Assembly: GCF_954871325.1 (NCBI RefSeq)
Contig: NC_088776.1
Location: 36,752,508-36,816,507, forward strand
Source of the DNA: Gordionus sp. m RMFG-2023
Taxonomy: Eukaryota; Nematomorpha; Gordioida; Chordodea; Parachordodidae
DNA length: 64,000 nucleotides
Reading direction: 5' to 3'
Both the position numbers and the translations under genes were made by a program. This document shows, piece after piece, positions 22,883 to 35,200 of this stretch; the first letter of the stretch is position 1; each line of letters starts with the position of its first letter. The notes beneath the pieces were generated by a model. That model was given only the letters and a program-made list of their open reading frames with translations. It was not told the origin of the DNA and searched no databases.

Positions 22883-24846
22883 CAGAGTTGGACACTACCG
22901 CGAATACTTGTATCTAAGATACAAGTTACAAGATCCTTTTATATCTTGTACTTCGTATCTAATCCTTTATTCTGAAGAGAATCTTGTATCTTTTTCTTGA
23001 CAAAAGATACAGATTCTTTTTAAAATCTATGTTTAAAAATTTATATATCACAGATTATGACCTTATTTTTTGGTGAAATCTTTTTCCTTTTCCGCCTTAT
23101 TTTAAATATATTGACAACCAAAATTAGCTGGAAAATTTACAACTCTCATTAAGATAGTTAAAAAATATTAACATCAAAACGAAATAAGTAAAGAAATATT
23201 TTTTATACAAAACAATATTTTTACAAATTTTATGTAATATTTTTTAATTTGTTGGTTGATTAACACTCATGGTAGTGTAGAAGAAATTAGTGAAAGGGAA
23301 ATTATGGAAATAATTTCCCCAATTTCCCCTGAATCAAATCCCAATCTTAAAATTTTAGATAGAAATTTTTTTAAATAATTCAAAAGACAATATACAGGCT
23401 GAATATCAAACTGTAAAAACAAAAAAATGATAACTCCTCGTCAAATTTTGCTAATAATTTTAAGTTATAATATAATTATATATTTTTTTTTAAATTAGAG
23501 ATACCAGATAGGCATTAAGTTGTATCTAAAAGAGCAGAGAAGAAAAACGGAAACTCCACCACCATTTAAAAATAATTTGACTCAGTATTTCAGCTTCATT
23601 TAATACCATTAATAAAAAAAAACCAATAATTATACAAATTAATTTATATAGAATAATGGGAAAATGTACAATTATGGAATGCAAGTGGAAGGCCCAGATC
23701 TTCTGAAAAGATAAGGGAGATAACAGGTAGTAATCAGCTAAAAGTTCCATACGTAATCAAGTAAAATAGCCTGATAAAATATAAATCACTTTTAAATTTA
23801 TTATTTGAAACAATTGATTGTCACATTAAATAAGCGGTTGCTTATATTAAGGAATATTGTTTAGACAAACTACAAAGGTAGAGTAGTATAGAATTAGTGC
23901 CCAAACTATTTGTGGCTAAAGGGGACTTATTAACTTAAAAATTCAAGTTTCCAATTTTGTCTACTTATTAAAAGTAAAGTTGTCCAAGATGGTATGGGGC
24001 AAAAGATTTGAGAAAATTTTTCCTATCATTAACGAGGCTTTTTTGGCATCATTATCACTTTATTTTAGGAACGTATGAATTGTCGGATGGTAAAAAAAAT
24101 GCTTTCAAAATATATATTAAAATAGGACCTAAATGTAGTATATAATCAAGCTCAAACTATAACACCAATAGATTTAACATTCTAATACAGAAAATGATGA
24201 TTATTTTTCTTTTGATGAAATAAATGTTGCTGAGTTCAATAATAAATAACATTGAGCTGGAGGTTTTAATTATATTAAATTAAAGACCGCCGAAATACAT
24301 TAGAAATGCTTAATTATTATCCTTCCATTAAGAAAATTTTTAATTATAACTTTAGTTCCTTAATCAGCTCCAGTTGAAAGATTATTTAGTTAATGTAAAA
24401 TATGGCGAAACGGCAAAGGCTTAATGATAAATTACTTGATTATCATAAAAATAATGATTTGATTTAATCTATTTTAAATACTCTTTTGCAAATTAATATT
24501 TCAGCTCACCTTAAAAAATACTAGTGTCCCTTCCCTGACTATGCTATGAATGGGCTAAAAGGATAATAAAATACCTGATTATTATATTAACTCATCATTA
24601 AATATTTTATTAATTATTGTAAATATTCATTTGACTATGATAAAAAATTGTATTTTATAAACTATTCTAAATTAGTAATAATTTTATAAAATTATTTTGT
24701 ATTTAAGATATCTCATTTAGCAAAAGAATCAAGTAAATATTATTTTGATATTTTGAATAAGATATCAGTATCTGTAACTAAGATCTATTTTTAAAGAATC
24801 TGTATCTGTATCTAGATTCTTTTTCCAGAGGACCTGCCCAACTCTA
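22883..24846 (+). mobile_element. Old hAT element with inverted ends CAGAGTTGG...CCAACTCT
   Basis: Just under 2 kb. The left end is CAGAGTTGGACACTACCGCG and the right end GGACCTGCCCAACTCT. Subterminal zones on both sides are full of GTATCT/AGATAC words (22910-23000 and 24760-24820). On the + strand at about 24363-24475 the decayed hAT C-terminal motif SAPVERLFS followed by KRQRLNDKLLDY can be read. No clean 8-bp duplication survives. The transposase is dead by many changes. Confidence 0.6.
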
Positions 24847-24849
24847 AGT

Positions 24850-26529
24850 TCCGGGAAGTCATTTTTTAAATGGAAGATAATCCGGAAAGAGGGAGAATTT
24901 ACCTTCCCCAAAATCTTTATAAGAATATTTATGAAAAATTTAGAATGATTTGGATCAAACCCTTTAAAACTTGTAAAATAAGGTATCTATTATTTATGAA
25001 TGGTATATCTTAATAATTATTTTAAGAGCAAGGATATCGCATGAGTTTCTTTTCCAAGGGTCGGAGGGAAACGGGTCACGATAGTTAGGCTTTTTCGTGG
25101 AGTTGAGTTTAGCAAAACATAAAATGGCATATTAACCCGTCATGAAGCCAGAATCGAGCTTCTAATTATATATTTCGTGCCGGGCTTTATAATAATTTTG
25201 TACCTTATTTTATTAAAATAAAACGATAATTATGTGGGAATTTTTTATTTAATTTAAAATTTCATGCTAGCTTGGACCTAAAAATTTGTGCTGGGTCGAG
25301 GCCTGAAAAATAAAAATCGGAGAAAATTGAATTCGCAAGGGTTCTAAATTTTAAACAGGTTTTTTGGCACATTTTAATATAAGGTTTTTTATTGCCTACT
25401 CTTATCAATTAATCTTACCTATTTTTTAATACTTAGATAAATAAACACATTACTATACAGCAATAGTTATTTTCATTAAGACTTGATTCTTAATACCAGT
25501 GTTTGAAGCACCATAGTCACACAATATAGGAATACAATTGGTCTCAATTCCGCCAACTTATTACTACAGCAAAAGTTCATCTGGAAAGAAATTACTGAAA
25601 GATAAAAATACGTTTTTTATTAATTTATAAAAACAAATATATTTTTTATTTAATTTTACATGTTAAAAAAATTAGGTGAAGATATGCCCTCTCTTGCCTT
25701 TGTGAGGCGATACTAATTTTAGCAAGTCAGTGTTCGCAATTTATAGAAAAGATAATAAAAATGTTAAATTTCACAATTTTTAGGTTATAATTTTATTTAT
25801 TTTTCAGCAGTTAATCCATAGGCGTAGCTGAGGAAAGGAGAGGAAGGCTAGGGGAAAACACCCTTCGAAAACTTGCCTGTTCTTTTAAATATCAATTTAA
25901 GCTAATAAAAATTGTCCCCCTACAAAGCTACTACCCAAAAATGTATACAATATATCATTATAAAAAACGACTATAATTCAAAATTTTCAGAAAAAAAGTT
26001 TAGATTATTCTAAAAATTATATTTAGAAAAAATTATTTTCAATAGTTCAATCCATTTTTAATTCTTATTAGCTAATAAATTTAAATAAAAATTCATCGCT
26101 AAATATGATATCACGCCACTGCTGTTTACAAACTAATTATTGTCTATGTTGCTTAGTATTTTCATCTTTTGATGAGTAGCCAAATATGGCTCCTTTTAAA
26201 ATAATTTGGACTTAAGAACATAATATTTGTAGTTTACAAAAGTAATACTTATAAAATGCATTCTAAGTAATAAGCACTCAAAGTACTATATAACGGTAGG
26301 ATTTATATTTAATAAAATAGCATTTTAATTGTGGTAATTCGTTAAAAATACTTGAAGGATTATTTTTTTTTACTATCTGAAAATTTCGTTAATTTATTCT
26401 TCATAAAATTTGTTTTATATATTCTAATTAGTAAAAATTATAATACTTAATTGATTATATGTATGAATTAATATATAGATTATAGGATCTATATTTAATT
26501 AAAAAAATATATATATATACAAAATCGTA
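24850..26529. other. Intergenic DNA with transposon relics
   Basis: 25060-25330 contains GGTCACGATAGTTAGGC and GCCGGGC/GGCCTGAAAA words like the GGGCC-rich MITEs. 25818-26125 starts CATAGGCGTAGCTGAGG, a CATAGG-family left end, and may run to CACGCCACTGCTG near 26125. No gene recognised. Confidence 0.35.
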
Positions 26530-26539
26530 TCATGTCAAT

Positions 26540-26822
26540 ACCGCAAAACTTTTTCCGCGAATGTTAGATTACCGCGAAAAGATATTATAGCGAATGCATC
26601 ACAGTGAAAACCGTATCGTGAATGCATTACCGCAAAAACATTATCGTGAATGCATTACAGCGAAAGTATACCTTTTATCGCGAATGTATTAGAGCAAGAC
26701 ATTACCTCGAATGCATCATAGGGTATGTATTAGCGCGAATGCATTGCAGTGAATTTATTATCGTGAATGCAATATCGTGAATGCATTATCGCGAATCCAT
26801 TATCACGTATGCAATAGATTTA
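26540..26822 (+). repeat. 14-bp minisatellite, degenerate
   Basis: Imperfect tandem copies of a unit close to ATTACCGCGAATGC. The clearest part, 26759-26815, runs ATTATCGTGAATGC, AATATCGTGAATGC, ATTATCGCGAATCC, ATTATCACGTATGC in exact 14-bp register. The array is unusually rich in CpG for this DNA. The same unit occurs inverted at 31110-31395. Confidence 0.75.
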
Positions 26823-26829
26823 TATTATA

Positions 26830-28976
26830 CAAATGGTTGATATAATTAATAGAAGTATTAAAATTCTTTACTACTTATCCACTTATTCTCTAATAAGGAT
26901 TTCATCATTAATATTTTTTATTTTTTAAAATCGGAAACCATAAATTTGTTACCTTTTGAAAGTTCCTTGCCGATAATATTTTTCCATCAGATCTCTATTT
27001 CTCTAAGGAAATACTTTAGACTCTCTAATTATATTGTAACTCATTTAGCAAGTTCAGACCTTTTTCAAAAACCCAGCCTAATTGACGTTTCTCTATTTAT
27101 TAAAGGTAGCGTTTTTAAATTTTTATAACTATAAAACACGTCACTTGCTATTTATGAAATTACATATTTTGTTAAAAAATATAAGGAATTTAGTATTCTC
27201 ATTTTTTTTAATAATTAGATTAGGCTGCGTCCAAATCATAAAAATATAAATAAATAAATTTTGAAGAAAAAAATAACATAAGCTATTTTTAATGTAAAAA
27301 TAAAATGGTGTCCAATTTCATTTTTCGGTATTTATAAAAATTTATTTTTCTAAAAAAATGCTGTTAATTTTTATAAATTTACTAACCCAAACGATTATAG
27401 CCTTTTATAGTAGTATATTTTTTAGTGCCAGAATATAATTTTATGGAAAGCATAAGAGTGTATAAGAACCTCTGGTACAAAAATGATCTAAAATTCAGAG
27501 TTTCGAAGATTTAATATATGTTGGAGAATATTTGGCTAAAAGAGAATGTGAAAATATTACCAAATAATCTGAGTCAAGTTTTAAATTGACACAGACAAAT
27601 GTAAAATATTTAAAGACATAAATATAAAATATTTTTTTATTTATAAAATTATATATTTTAATATGCTGCACAATACCTTAATGAAGTTGAAAATCCACTT
27701 GATCAAAATATTGAAATTGCTTCATTTGAGGATACTATAATTTTTGTATTTTATATTCTATTGTTTGATATTTATTATTGAATAATAGCTAGATCAAGAT
27801 ATTGCTAATAAAGAAAATGAAAACCCCATAAATATTAATAATTCCATCTATTAAAAGAAAAAAATTAAAAAATCTGAAAGAACAGAAATATTAAAAGGTA
27901 GATATTTTCGATTCTAACAAACTGGAGAAGATCAATGATAAACACTATATGATGGGGTTTTATCAATCTTATTTAAATCAAATAAATGCAATGTCAATAG
28001 AAGATATATTTAAATTTAAAAAATTATTTATGTAAAATATTTAAATTTTGTATATTATTAACTCTTATATAATAATTTATATATAATTTGGAAAAATTAA
28101 AACAATTATTACTTCAGGTTTTCCAACTGCTTATTAAATATTGATACAATTATTTACAACATATATATTTATTAAGTATACAAATAATATTTAATTATCA
28201 CCATTATCAATAATATAATAATCTACATATAGATGTAACAATAGTAGCTACTGATGATTTGCTAATTTTTGCAAATAAGGCTATTTTTCTATAACTCATT
28301 CCTGTTGTCAAATATCTAAAAATATTAAGCTAATTTATTAAAAAATAAAAATCGTACATAAAGCCTATTCTTCATATTAATATTGTTTTTATGTATGACT
28401 TTAGCGGTCTTTATTTCATTCAAATATGTTAGAATATAATTAAAAGTTTCCACATGCATATGAAATGTCTCACGGAATTTTTCAGGATATTAAATAATAT
28501 CAAATATTTTAAAAGGTCCTTGATCTCTATAATGAATAATATTTATTAATATTCTAATTGTAATATACACCTGAATTTCAAATATCTATGCTTATTTCAA
28601 TCAGTCGTATCTTCATATATTATATAATAAATAACTAATAATTGAATCATATCAAGCATTTTAAATATTTTAATCATATCAAGCATTCTAAATATTTTAA
28701 TTTTTTTAAACTTAAATGTGTTCAAAGTGTTTTGTTATTAATTTGCGAAAATTTTAAAATTTTAACGATTTTTTAAAAACATTTTAGACGGCCTTAGATA
28801 ATTTTTTTATAAAATTTGAAATAGTAATATTTAACAAAAAATAACTTAAGACCCTCATTTATTATATATATGTAAAAATGGGCTAGACGTGTTCCCCTTA
28901 TGTTGATCTACTGCCGGACGCTCGCTTTTTTTTAAAATTTTTTTCGTAATTATAAATTATAATGCAAAACAAAAAG
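26830..28976. other. AT-rich intergenic DNA
   Basis: 27220-27240 (GATTAGGCTGCGTCCAAATC) looks like the end of a MITE but no partner was found. A 60-codon frame at 26946-27128 has no recognisable motif. 28875-28925 (GGGCTAGACGTGTTCCCC...GCCGGACGCTCGC) is a GC-richer relic. Nothing else can be supported. Confidence 0.35.
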
Positions 28977-29731
28977 TAGGGGTGTACCGATACCACTTTT
29001 TGGAGTCCGTCCCGATCCGATATTAAATTGATATAGGCCGATTACCGATCCGATACCATATCTAATTTTGTATTCTGTAAAGATACCAATAGTTTTAATT
29101 TTTACTATACTTTTTATTAGTATAACATCTATAATTTTACTATACTATAACATATGTCATTTAAATATATTCTAATCATCAGTTATAGTTTATATTCAAT
29201 TCAATTGCAATTCTAAAAGTATATAAAATATTTTTATTGATAAATCACTTATTTATATAATAAGTAATAACATTAATCTATTTACATAATATGTAATAAA
29301 CAAATATATTATGAAATTTGAAATAAATATTTAAAATTAATATATCGAAGATATCTCTTTAGAAATACATAAATTTCCAATTTATCAGAGGTCAGTCTGC
29401 GGTGATGGGGACTGTCAATATCACTAGCTTCACTAAAAACAGATTCTGAAAAGATTATTGCATGCTTTTATAAACAGAATGCGAAAAAAATAACAATATG
29501 ACAGAAAGTTTATTAACTAATTATTACTATTAAAAAAATTAAACATAAAAATGGATTTTAAATTTATTTATAAAAATAAATGGTTTTTTAGATATAAAAA
29601 ATTTTATAATATTTTATTTTTGTTTAAAACGCCATTGATTGGATCGGAAAATTTTATATTTGCCGATAACCGATATTTTAAAATGGGTGAAATATCGGCC
29701 CGATCCGATATAAAATATCGGTACATCCCTA
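28977..29731. mobile_element. Non-autonomous hAT element (TAGGGGTGTACCGATA ends)
   Basis: 755 bp. The left terminus TAGGGGTGTACCGATACC pairs with the right terminus GGTACATCCCTA. Subterminal repeats of GATCCGATAT follow on both sides. The flanks ACAAAAAG (28969-28976) and ACACAAAG (29732-29739) differ at one of eight positions. The interior is AT-rich and non-coding as far as I can tell. Confidence 0.8.
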
Positions 29732-29841
29732 ACACAAAGCATACTTTGAGATCCATATAATTATTAAAATAATAAATATAATTAATCTATATCTTATTTT
29801 TCTTGGATAACACCTAACAATAACCGCCAATTTGATTATTT

Positions 29842-30450
29842 CTTGCGAAATTAAGGGTCACATTTTACCAATTTTTCTTTCAATATAAGATTCAAAAGGT
29901 TGTAATTTATTGATAATTTTTCGGTATATGGAACCCGTATTTTGAGTTCTCATTAAGCTTGTTATACTGGACAAATATTCCACTTTTTCTTATAGAATTC
30001 AGGAATTAAACTTCAATCCAATTTTTCTACTCATGGCATAAATTTATTGTCTTTAATCACATAACTAGAAAAAATACTCGTCAGGAAGCAAGAACCTAAC
30101 AAGAATCAATTGGAAATCATTATTCTATTGTTTTTCCCAATTCCTCTTGTGAAATTAAGGGCCACATTTTAAATTTTTCTTTCAGTTTGTAAGATTCAAA
30201 AGGTTGTAGCCTATTGATAATTTCTCGGTATATGGAACCCAAATTTTAAGTTCTCATTAAAGCTTGTTGAACTGGACGAATATTCCACTTTTTCCTACAG
30301 AATTCAGGAATTAAACTTCATTCCAATTTTTCTTCTCATGGCATAATTTTATTGTCTTTAATCACATAACTAGAAAAAATACTCATCAGGAAGAAGAACC
30401 TAACAAGAATCAATTAAGGAAATCATTATTCTATTGTTTTTCCAATTCCT
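29842..30450 (-). repeat. Tandem duplication of a ~300-bp unit, possibly an old coding fragment
   Basis: Two adjacent copies (about 29842-30140 and 30141-30450) share long blocks such as AAGATTCAAAAGGTTGTA, TCGGTATATGGAACCC and CAGGAATTAAACTTCA, with scattered substitutions and indels. On the minus strand both copies give a similar peptide, LMRTQNTGSIYRKIINKLQ in one and LMRT.NLGSIYREIINRLQ in the other, followed by PFESY. This hints that the ancestor was protein coding. I do not recognise the family. Stops and frame changes show that neither copy is intact. Confidence 0.6.
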
Positions 30451-31100
30451 GAGTCACAATAGTCGCTATTTCATCATAAGAGATTACATGAATTAAGTGA
30501 TGTGTAGCCATTCAATTCGACAATTTGCCTATGATACTGAATATTGATTCATGTCGTATTGTGATAAGGTCTTTTTGATTAAGCAATAAGAGAACTTTAT
30601 ACAAATTTATATCAAAATATTATCAAGTCAATAGTAAATCCCTCACTAATTAAAGCATGTTTTGTCAAAGAATAAAAATTATTTTCGAGTATTAATTATT
30701 TGTTTGGCTCAATGTTTTAAATAAGATTTTTCTTACGCCACGCAAATTTAATTTATTTCAGCCAAAGCTCCATCTAAAATCTTTATTTATTTTAGCCTAG
30801 CCATTATTTTAAATTTTAGGCCTGAACCTGTCCTGTCCCAAATTTAAATGAAAAATATAACTAAACGCATATAAACAATCAAATAATATAAAAAATTAAT
30901 TCCTTCTAATCCTAGAGAATCTATTTTATTGCTTAAAATCTTTTTTATATATTTTGAGTCAAAAAAATCAAAAGCCCCCTATTTTCAAAAAAAAATGTTT
31001 TCAGACCCAAGCCCAACTTTAATTTAATTTCCACAATTAAGCCTGTCTAAATGCCGATAAATATAAAATACTCCATTCCCAATATTACAACTGATGTAAA
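30451..31100. other. Intergenic DNA downstream of NOSIP
   Basis: 30770-30840 carries TAGCCTAGCC and GGCCTGAACCTGTCCTGTCCC, the GGGCC-type relic again. No gene or RNA recognised. Confidence 0.35.
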
Positions 31101-31109
31101 TCATTTAAT

Positions 31110-31395
31110 ATAATACATTCGCGCTAATACATTCCCGATATTGCAACTGATGTAATTCATTTAAATGCATTCGTGATAATTCATTTGCTATAATGCATTC
31201 GCGGTAAAGCTTTTGCTGCAATGTATTCGCGGTAATACATTCGCGCTAATGCATTCGCTATAATATTTAGTTGTATTATATTCGCTATAATGCATTCGCG
31301 ATAATGCATTCGCGGTAATACATTCGTTATATAATATTATTTCGCGGTAATCGACATTCGCAGTAATGCATTCGCGATAATACATTTCGCGCTAA
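31110..31395 (-). repeat. 14-bp minisatellite, inverted relative to the 26.5-kb array
   Basis: Degenerate tandem units close to ATTCGCGGTAATGC, for example ATTCGCGATAATGC, ATTCGCGGTAATAC and ATTCGCGCTAATGC, mostly in 14-bp register with a few slips. This is the reverse complement of the 26540-26822 unit. A frame of 65 codons on the minus strand merely reads through it (14 bp times 3 gives a 14-residue period with EC(I/M)TANALSR-like repeats). Confidence 0.8.
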
Positions 31396-31825
31396 AATTT
31401 ATGCGTAACCTACAAAAATAACTTATAAATAAATTGTGGAAAGCTCAACTCAAGAATGGTTTTTAATAAAATTTAGCTTTTATGAGTAACTGTCAAATCT
31501 AAGAGGTCGTGTGAATGTAAACAGACCAATAGAAATAATAAATAAGCTGTGGTAACAGCAATTTCCATAAGTTGCACTAATATCATCATTTTTATCTTAG
31601 ATTTAAGTTTTTCTATATTTTATCAAAAAATCGATTGTTGTTACTTTCTAATAGAAACAATTATTTAATATTTTTCCCTAAAAGCACTAGTTCTTCTATT
31701 ATATTTTTTACTGTATTACAATCCATTCATTGAAAGGCATAATATATATTATCACTTATAAAACTTTAAATATATTCAACGAATAATAGAAAATATAATT
31801 ATAACTATTTTATTAGACAACAATT

Positions 31826-32205
31826 TTACATATGTAGAACGGGCCTTTTAACACGCGATTTTAAAAGCTCCGTATCTTGGCACGCTTGGGAAAAGCCTGT
31901 TCCACCCCTTTCTAAGAATATTATATCTGGAGAAAGATGTTTTAAATATTCAAAATTTCCGAAATTCCCATCCTTATCACTATCATTTTTATCAATTTCA
32001 GGAAAGTCGAGGTCGTATTTCCTTAGCTTTATGCCGTTAATAGGATCTATCATATCGTTTTTGATGATTTTTTCCACGCATTGAAGCGTTACGACACAAC
32101 CGGAAGGTCTTAATACAGCACAAGGAATGCTATTGCTTATGATATCTCCAGTGACCGCGCAAACGTAATGATATTTAGAGGAATTAGCTGTGTAGTGTGT
32201 TGGGT
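31826..32205 (-). CDS. NOSIP: NOSIP exon 4
   Basis: It begins after TTTCAAG. The first bases complete the Asp codon, giving DPTHYTANSSKYHYVCAVTG. It carries the second half of the C-terminal U-box and ends RVKRPVLHM with the stop at 31828-31826. An in-frame 54-nt segment, 31980 down to 31927, starts GTGATAAGG and ends TTTCTCCAG and could be a small intron. If removed, NOSIP would be 361 residues. Confidence 0.93.
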
Positions 32206-35200
32206 CTTGAAAGAAAAGTAATAATATTATTGTATAAATTTTTATAGTTGTTTGCAAAAATTATGATCAAATTACTAGTATAATATTATTGTGTTGGCCT
32301 AGGCAGTCAAAGTATTATTGCATTATCCCAATATAAGTTTAAAAAAATTATAAACTCAATTTTATCATTTTTTTAAATTATGTTGGATAGATCAAATAAA
32401 CAAACACCTAAGAGGTGAGATGAAAATCAAGATTAAAAATGTGTATGAAGGAGGTACAAATGTAACATTATGTTAGGCTGTGAATAAATATTTAACATGT
32501 AAACAATATAGAAAAATACCTCCATTCGATTTCCCATCCTTAGCCACTTTTTTAAATTTAACTGGTATCAAATCCTTCATTCGAAGGAGTTTTCCACTGA
32601 ATGGACATAGGACTTGGGTTTTGGGGGGTTCTTTATGATTGAAATTAATGTTGTTAGATTTAGAATGTTCTAAATCCACAATTAATTCTCCTTTTGAATT
32701 TCTTTTGGCTGAGGCATCTGGAGTCAAGGATGGAACCCAAAAACTAAATAATGTTGTTTTGTTATCATTACTTTGGCTGTTATTTGAAATATTATTGCGA
32801 TTATCTTGTTCAGGGTTAGCAACTTTAACTTTATTGAGGAGTTGAGAAGATAATGGGGTGATAAATTCTCTGTTGCTGATAATGGGAGCCATCGATTTAG
32901 AAACGAGAGTCGATTGAGTTAGAATATCGTCTTCCTATATATAAAGTATTATATGGGTGAAAACCTGTCAAACTCAAGAATGATAAAATCCATTAATAAA
33001 TTTAATTTTTCAGGCCTACATATTATTATTAATTTGTATATACGGCGTCGTTAACTATGCCCCATGGGCTAAAATGTGCCAGTCCCATTTTTTAATTTAA
33101 ATTTTCGTAGTCAATCTTTTAATATTTTTACTATTTATTTGTATCATTAATAGAGTTAAATTAATTCTTTAAAAATCTATTAAAAATATATTATTTTAAA
33201 ATATTAGTGAATGGTTAAAATCTATCTACATCTAAAGAAGATAATATTTTCGGTAAAATTCTTTGAAAATAATTTAAGTTAGTAAGTTTTTTTTATATTA
33301 AATGAAATACAATTAATTTTTTCTTGAGTATTGATATTTTCCCTAATTTATATTTTTAAAAAAAATAGAATTCATACTTGAATAAAAATAATGATTTTTT
33401 CCTTTTTAGGCAGCCCAATAAAAAAAAGTTTAAAACCGTGCAGAGTTTTTGTTTATTTATAATTTAATATTTCATATCTATGATAATTTTGGTAGTAAAA
33501 TCATCTACTATAATTTTGGTAGCTATATTTAGCATATTGTTCCCTCCACTTTTTAAAAAATATTAGCAAGTTTTTTTTAAGAAAAATATGTAAAACCCAA
33601 GATAAATTTTTTACATATCTTATAGGATCTATAAGATAATTAATAAAATTCTACGTCTATCCATACTGAACATTAAACAGGAAAATTTTTAAAAATGCTA
33701 TAAAGTAAAGCTGAAAAAAGGGCAAGTGTAGGCACTTTCCATTCGCTGAAATAAAATTAGACGTGATTTTTTTTATTTTGAAAGATTTTTTGTAAGATTT
33801 TTAGTTATTCTAAAGTTTTGCAATTCCTTGGATCTAAAATAACCTCTCTAAAAAATTATATATAAATCATATCACCTTTTCCTTGATAAATTTTTTTATA
33901 TATATTATATCATTTTCAAATTTACACATTGAATAAAATTGAAAACTATTTATTAAACGCTACTATAACACAAAAAATCAAATAATATAATTTCATGCAC
34001 TATACTACCTTTAAATATTATGTCATAATAGTTGAAGAACTCGAAAATTTGAATTTAAATGGTAATTCGGCGCAAAGGCTAAATGCACATATTACAACTA
34101 TAATAACCATACCAGCTTTGATTATGAGCTTAGTTATTATAGGCGAATATTTTAGTTTACTAAAATCTATTAGTTGCCAACTTCAAAAAAAGGCATCGAC
34201 TTTATGGAGGCTAATGGGTATATAAATTGATATATTTTAAAAATTCTTGCAAGAAACAGGGCGATAATATTTTTTATTTGTAGAATATTTTTCTACAATT
34301 AAAAAAACAATCACATTTTCCTATATTTAAATAAATTAGCGGTTCGAAAATTATTTTTTAATTTCGGTTCGGGCTGTTCGGGACAAATAAAAAAAGATTT
34401 CGATCTCGGGCCAAAATCTTCTAATAGCAACTTTAATGAGCATAAAAGGAAAGTAATTAGCAGATGAGATAGGGACAAATATATTTCCGCACTAAATTTA
34501 TTCGTTTAGCTTCCTCTGAAGACGATATTATAAAAGTAATTTTATCACATATTTAAAAAAGCATTTATGTAAATCATTTGATTTACGATTAACTATGAAA
34601 ATATAACAAATCATGGATTTTTATATTTTAAGTTACGGGATGCGGTTGGTAAAAAGGTAGTGAATTTATATATTTAAATAAATTCGGGCCAAAGCAGGCG
34701 GACAAATATTTTTTTTATTTCGGGACGGGCTTTTCGGGACATATAAAAAATTCGGTTGGGATCGAGTTTGGTCTGACAGGTTTTTAAAAAAAATTGGATC
34801 CAGATTAAAAAAATTAGGCCCGATGCAGATGACTAAAGAAATAAATACTATAAAATATTCATAGAATCTGGATGATCATATCAATTAGGACTGTGCGATA
34901 TTAAATATATTTAGCGTTTTCCAAAAATATCAGATCGAGCTGATATCTGTAAAAACCTGATCCGATCTTTTAATTTTTTTTTTGTTATTTTATGTTTTAA
35001 ATATTCATATAGTATATTTTACATTATTATAATATTTCAAAAGGAACGATTCTTAATAATATTTTATTTATTTCAAAACAATGAAAATGCACAACACGAC
35101 CTAAATTTTATTATTTATACTTTAAATAAAGGAATTTTTTAAATATGGTATCTGAATTATGAAATATTTTACAAAAGACTAAGATAATTTTGCAAAATGC

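Noticed and set aside
31188-31385. Open frame of 65 codons on the minus strand with a repeated peptide
   Set aside because: It is only the 14-bp minisatellite read through in frame; the inverted array at 26.5 kb does not conserve it as protein.
31110-31395. CRISPR-like array from regularly repeated units
   Set aside because: Units are directly adjacent 14-mers without spacers, in an animal genome; it is a minisatellite.
31826-32257. Separate 143-residue secreted protein starting MQTTIKIYTIILLLFF
   Set aside because: The hydrophobic start is intron sequence; the coding part begins after the TTTCAAG acceptor at 32206 and is NOSIP exon 4.
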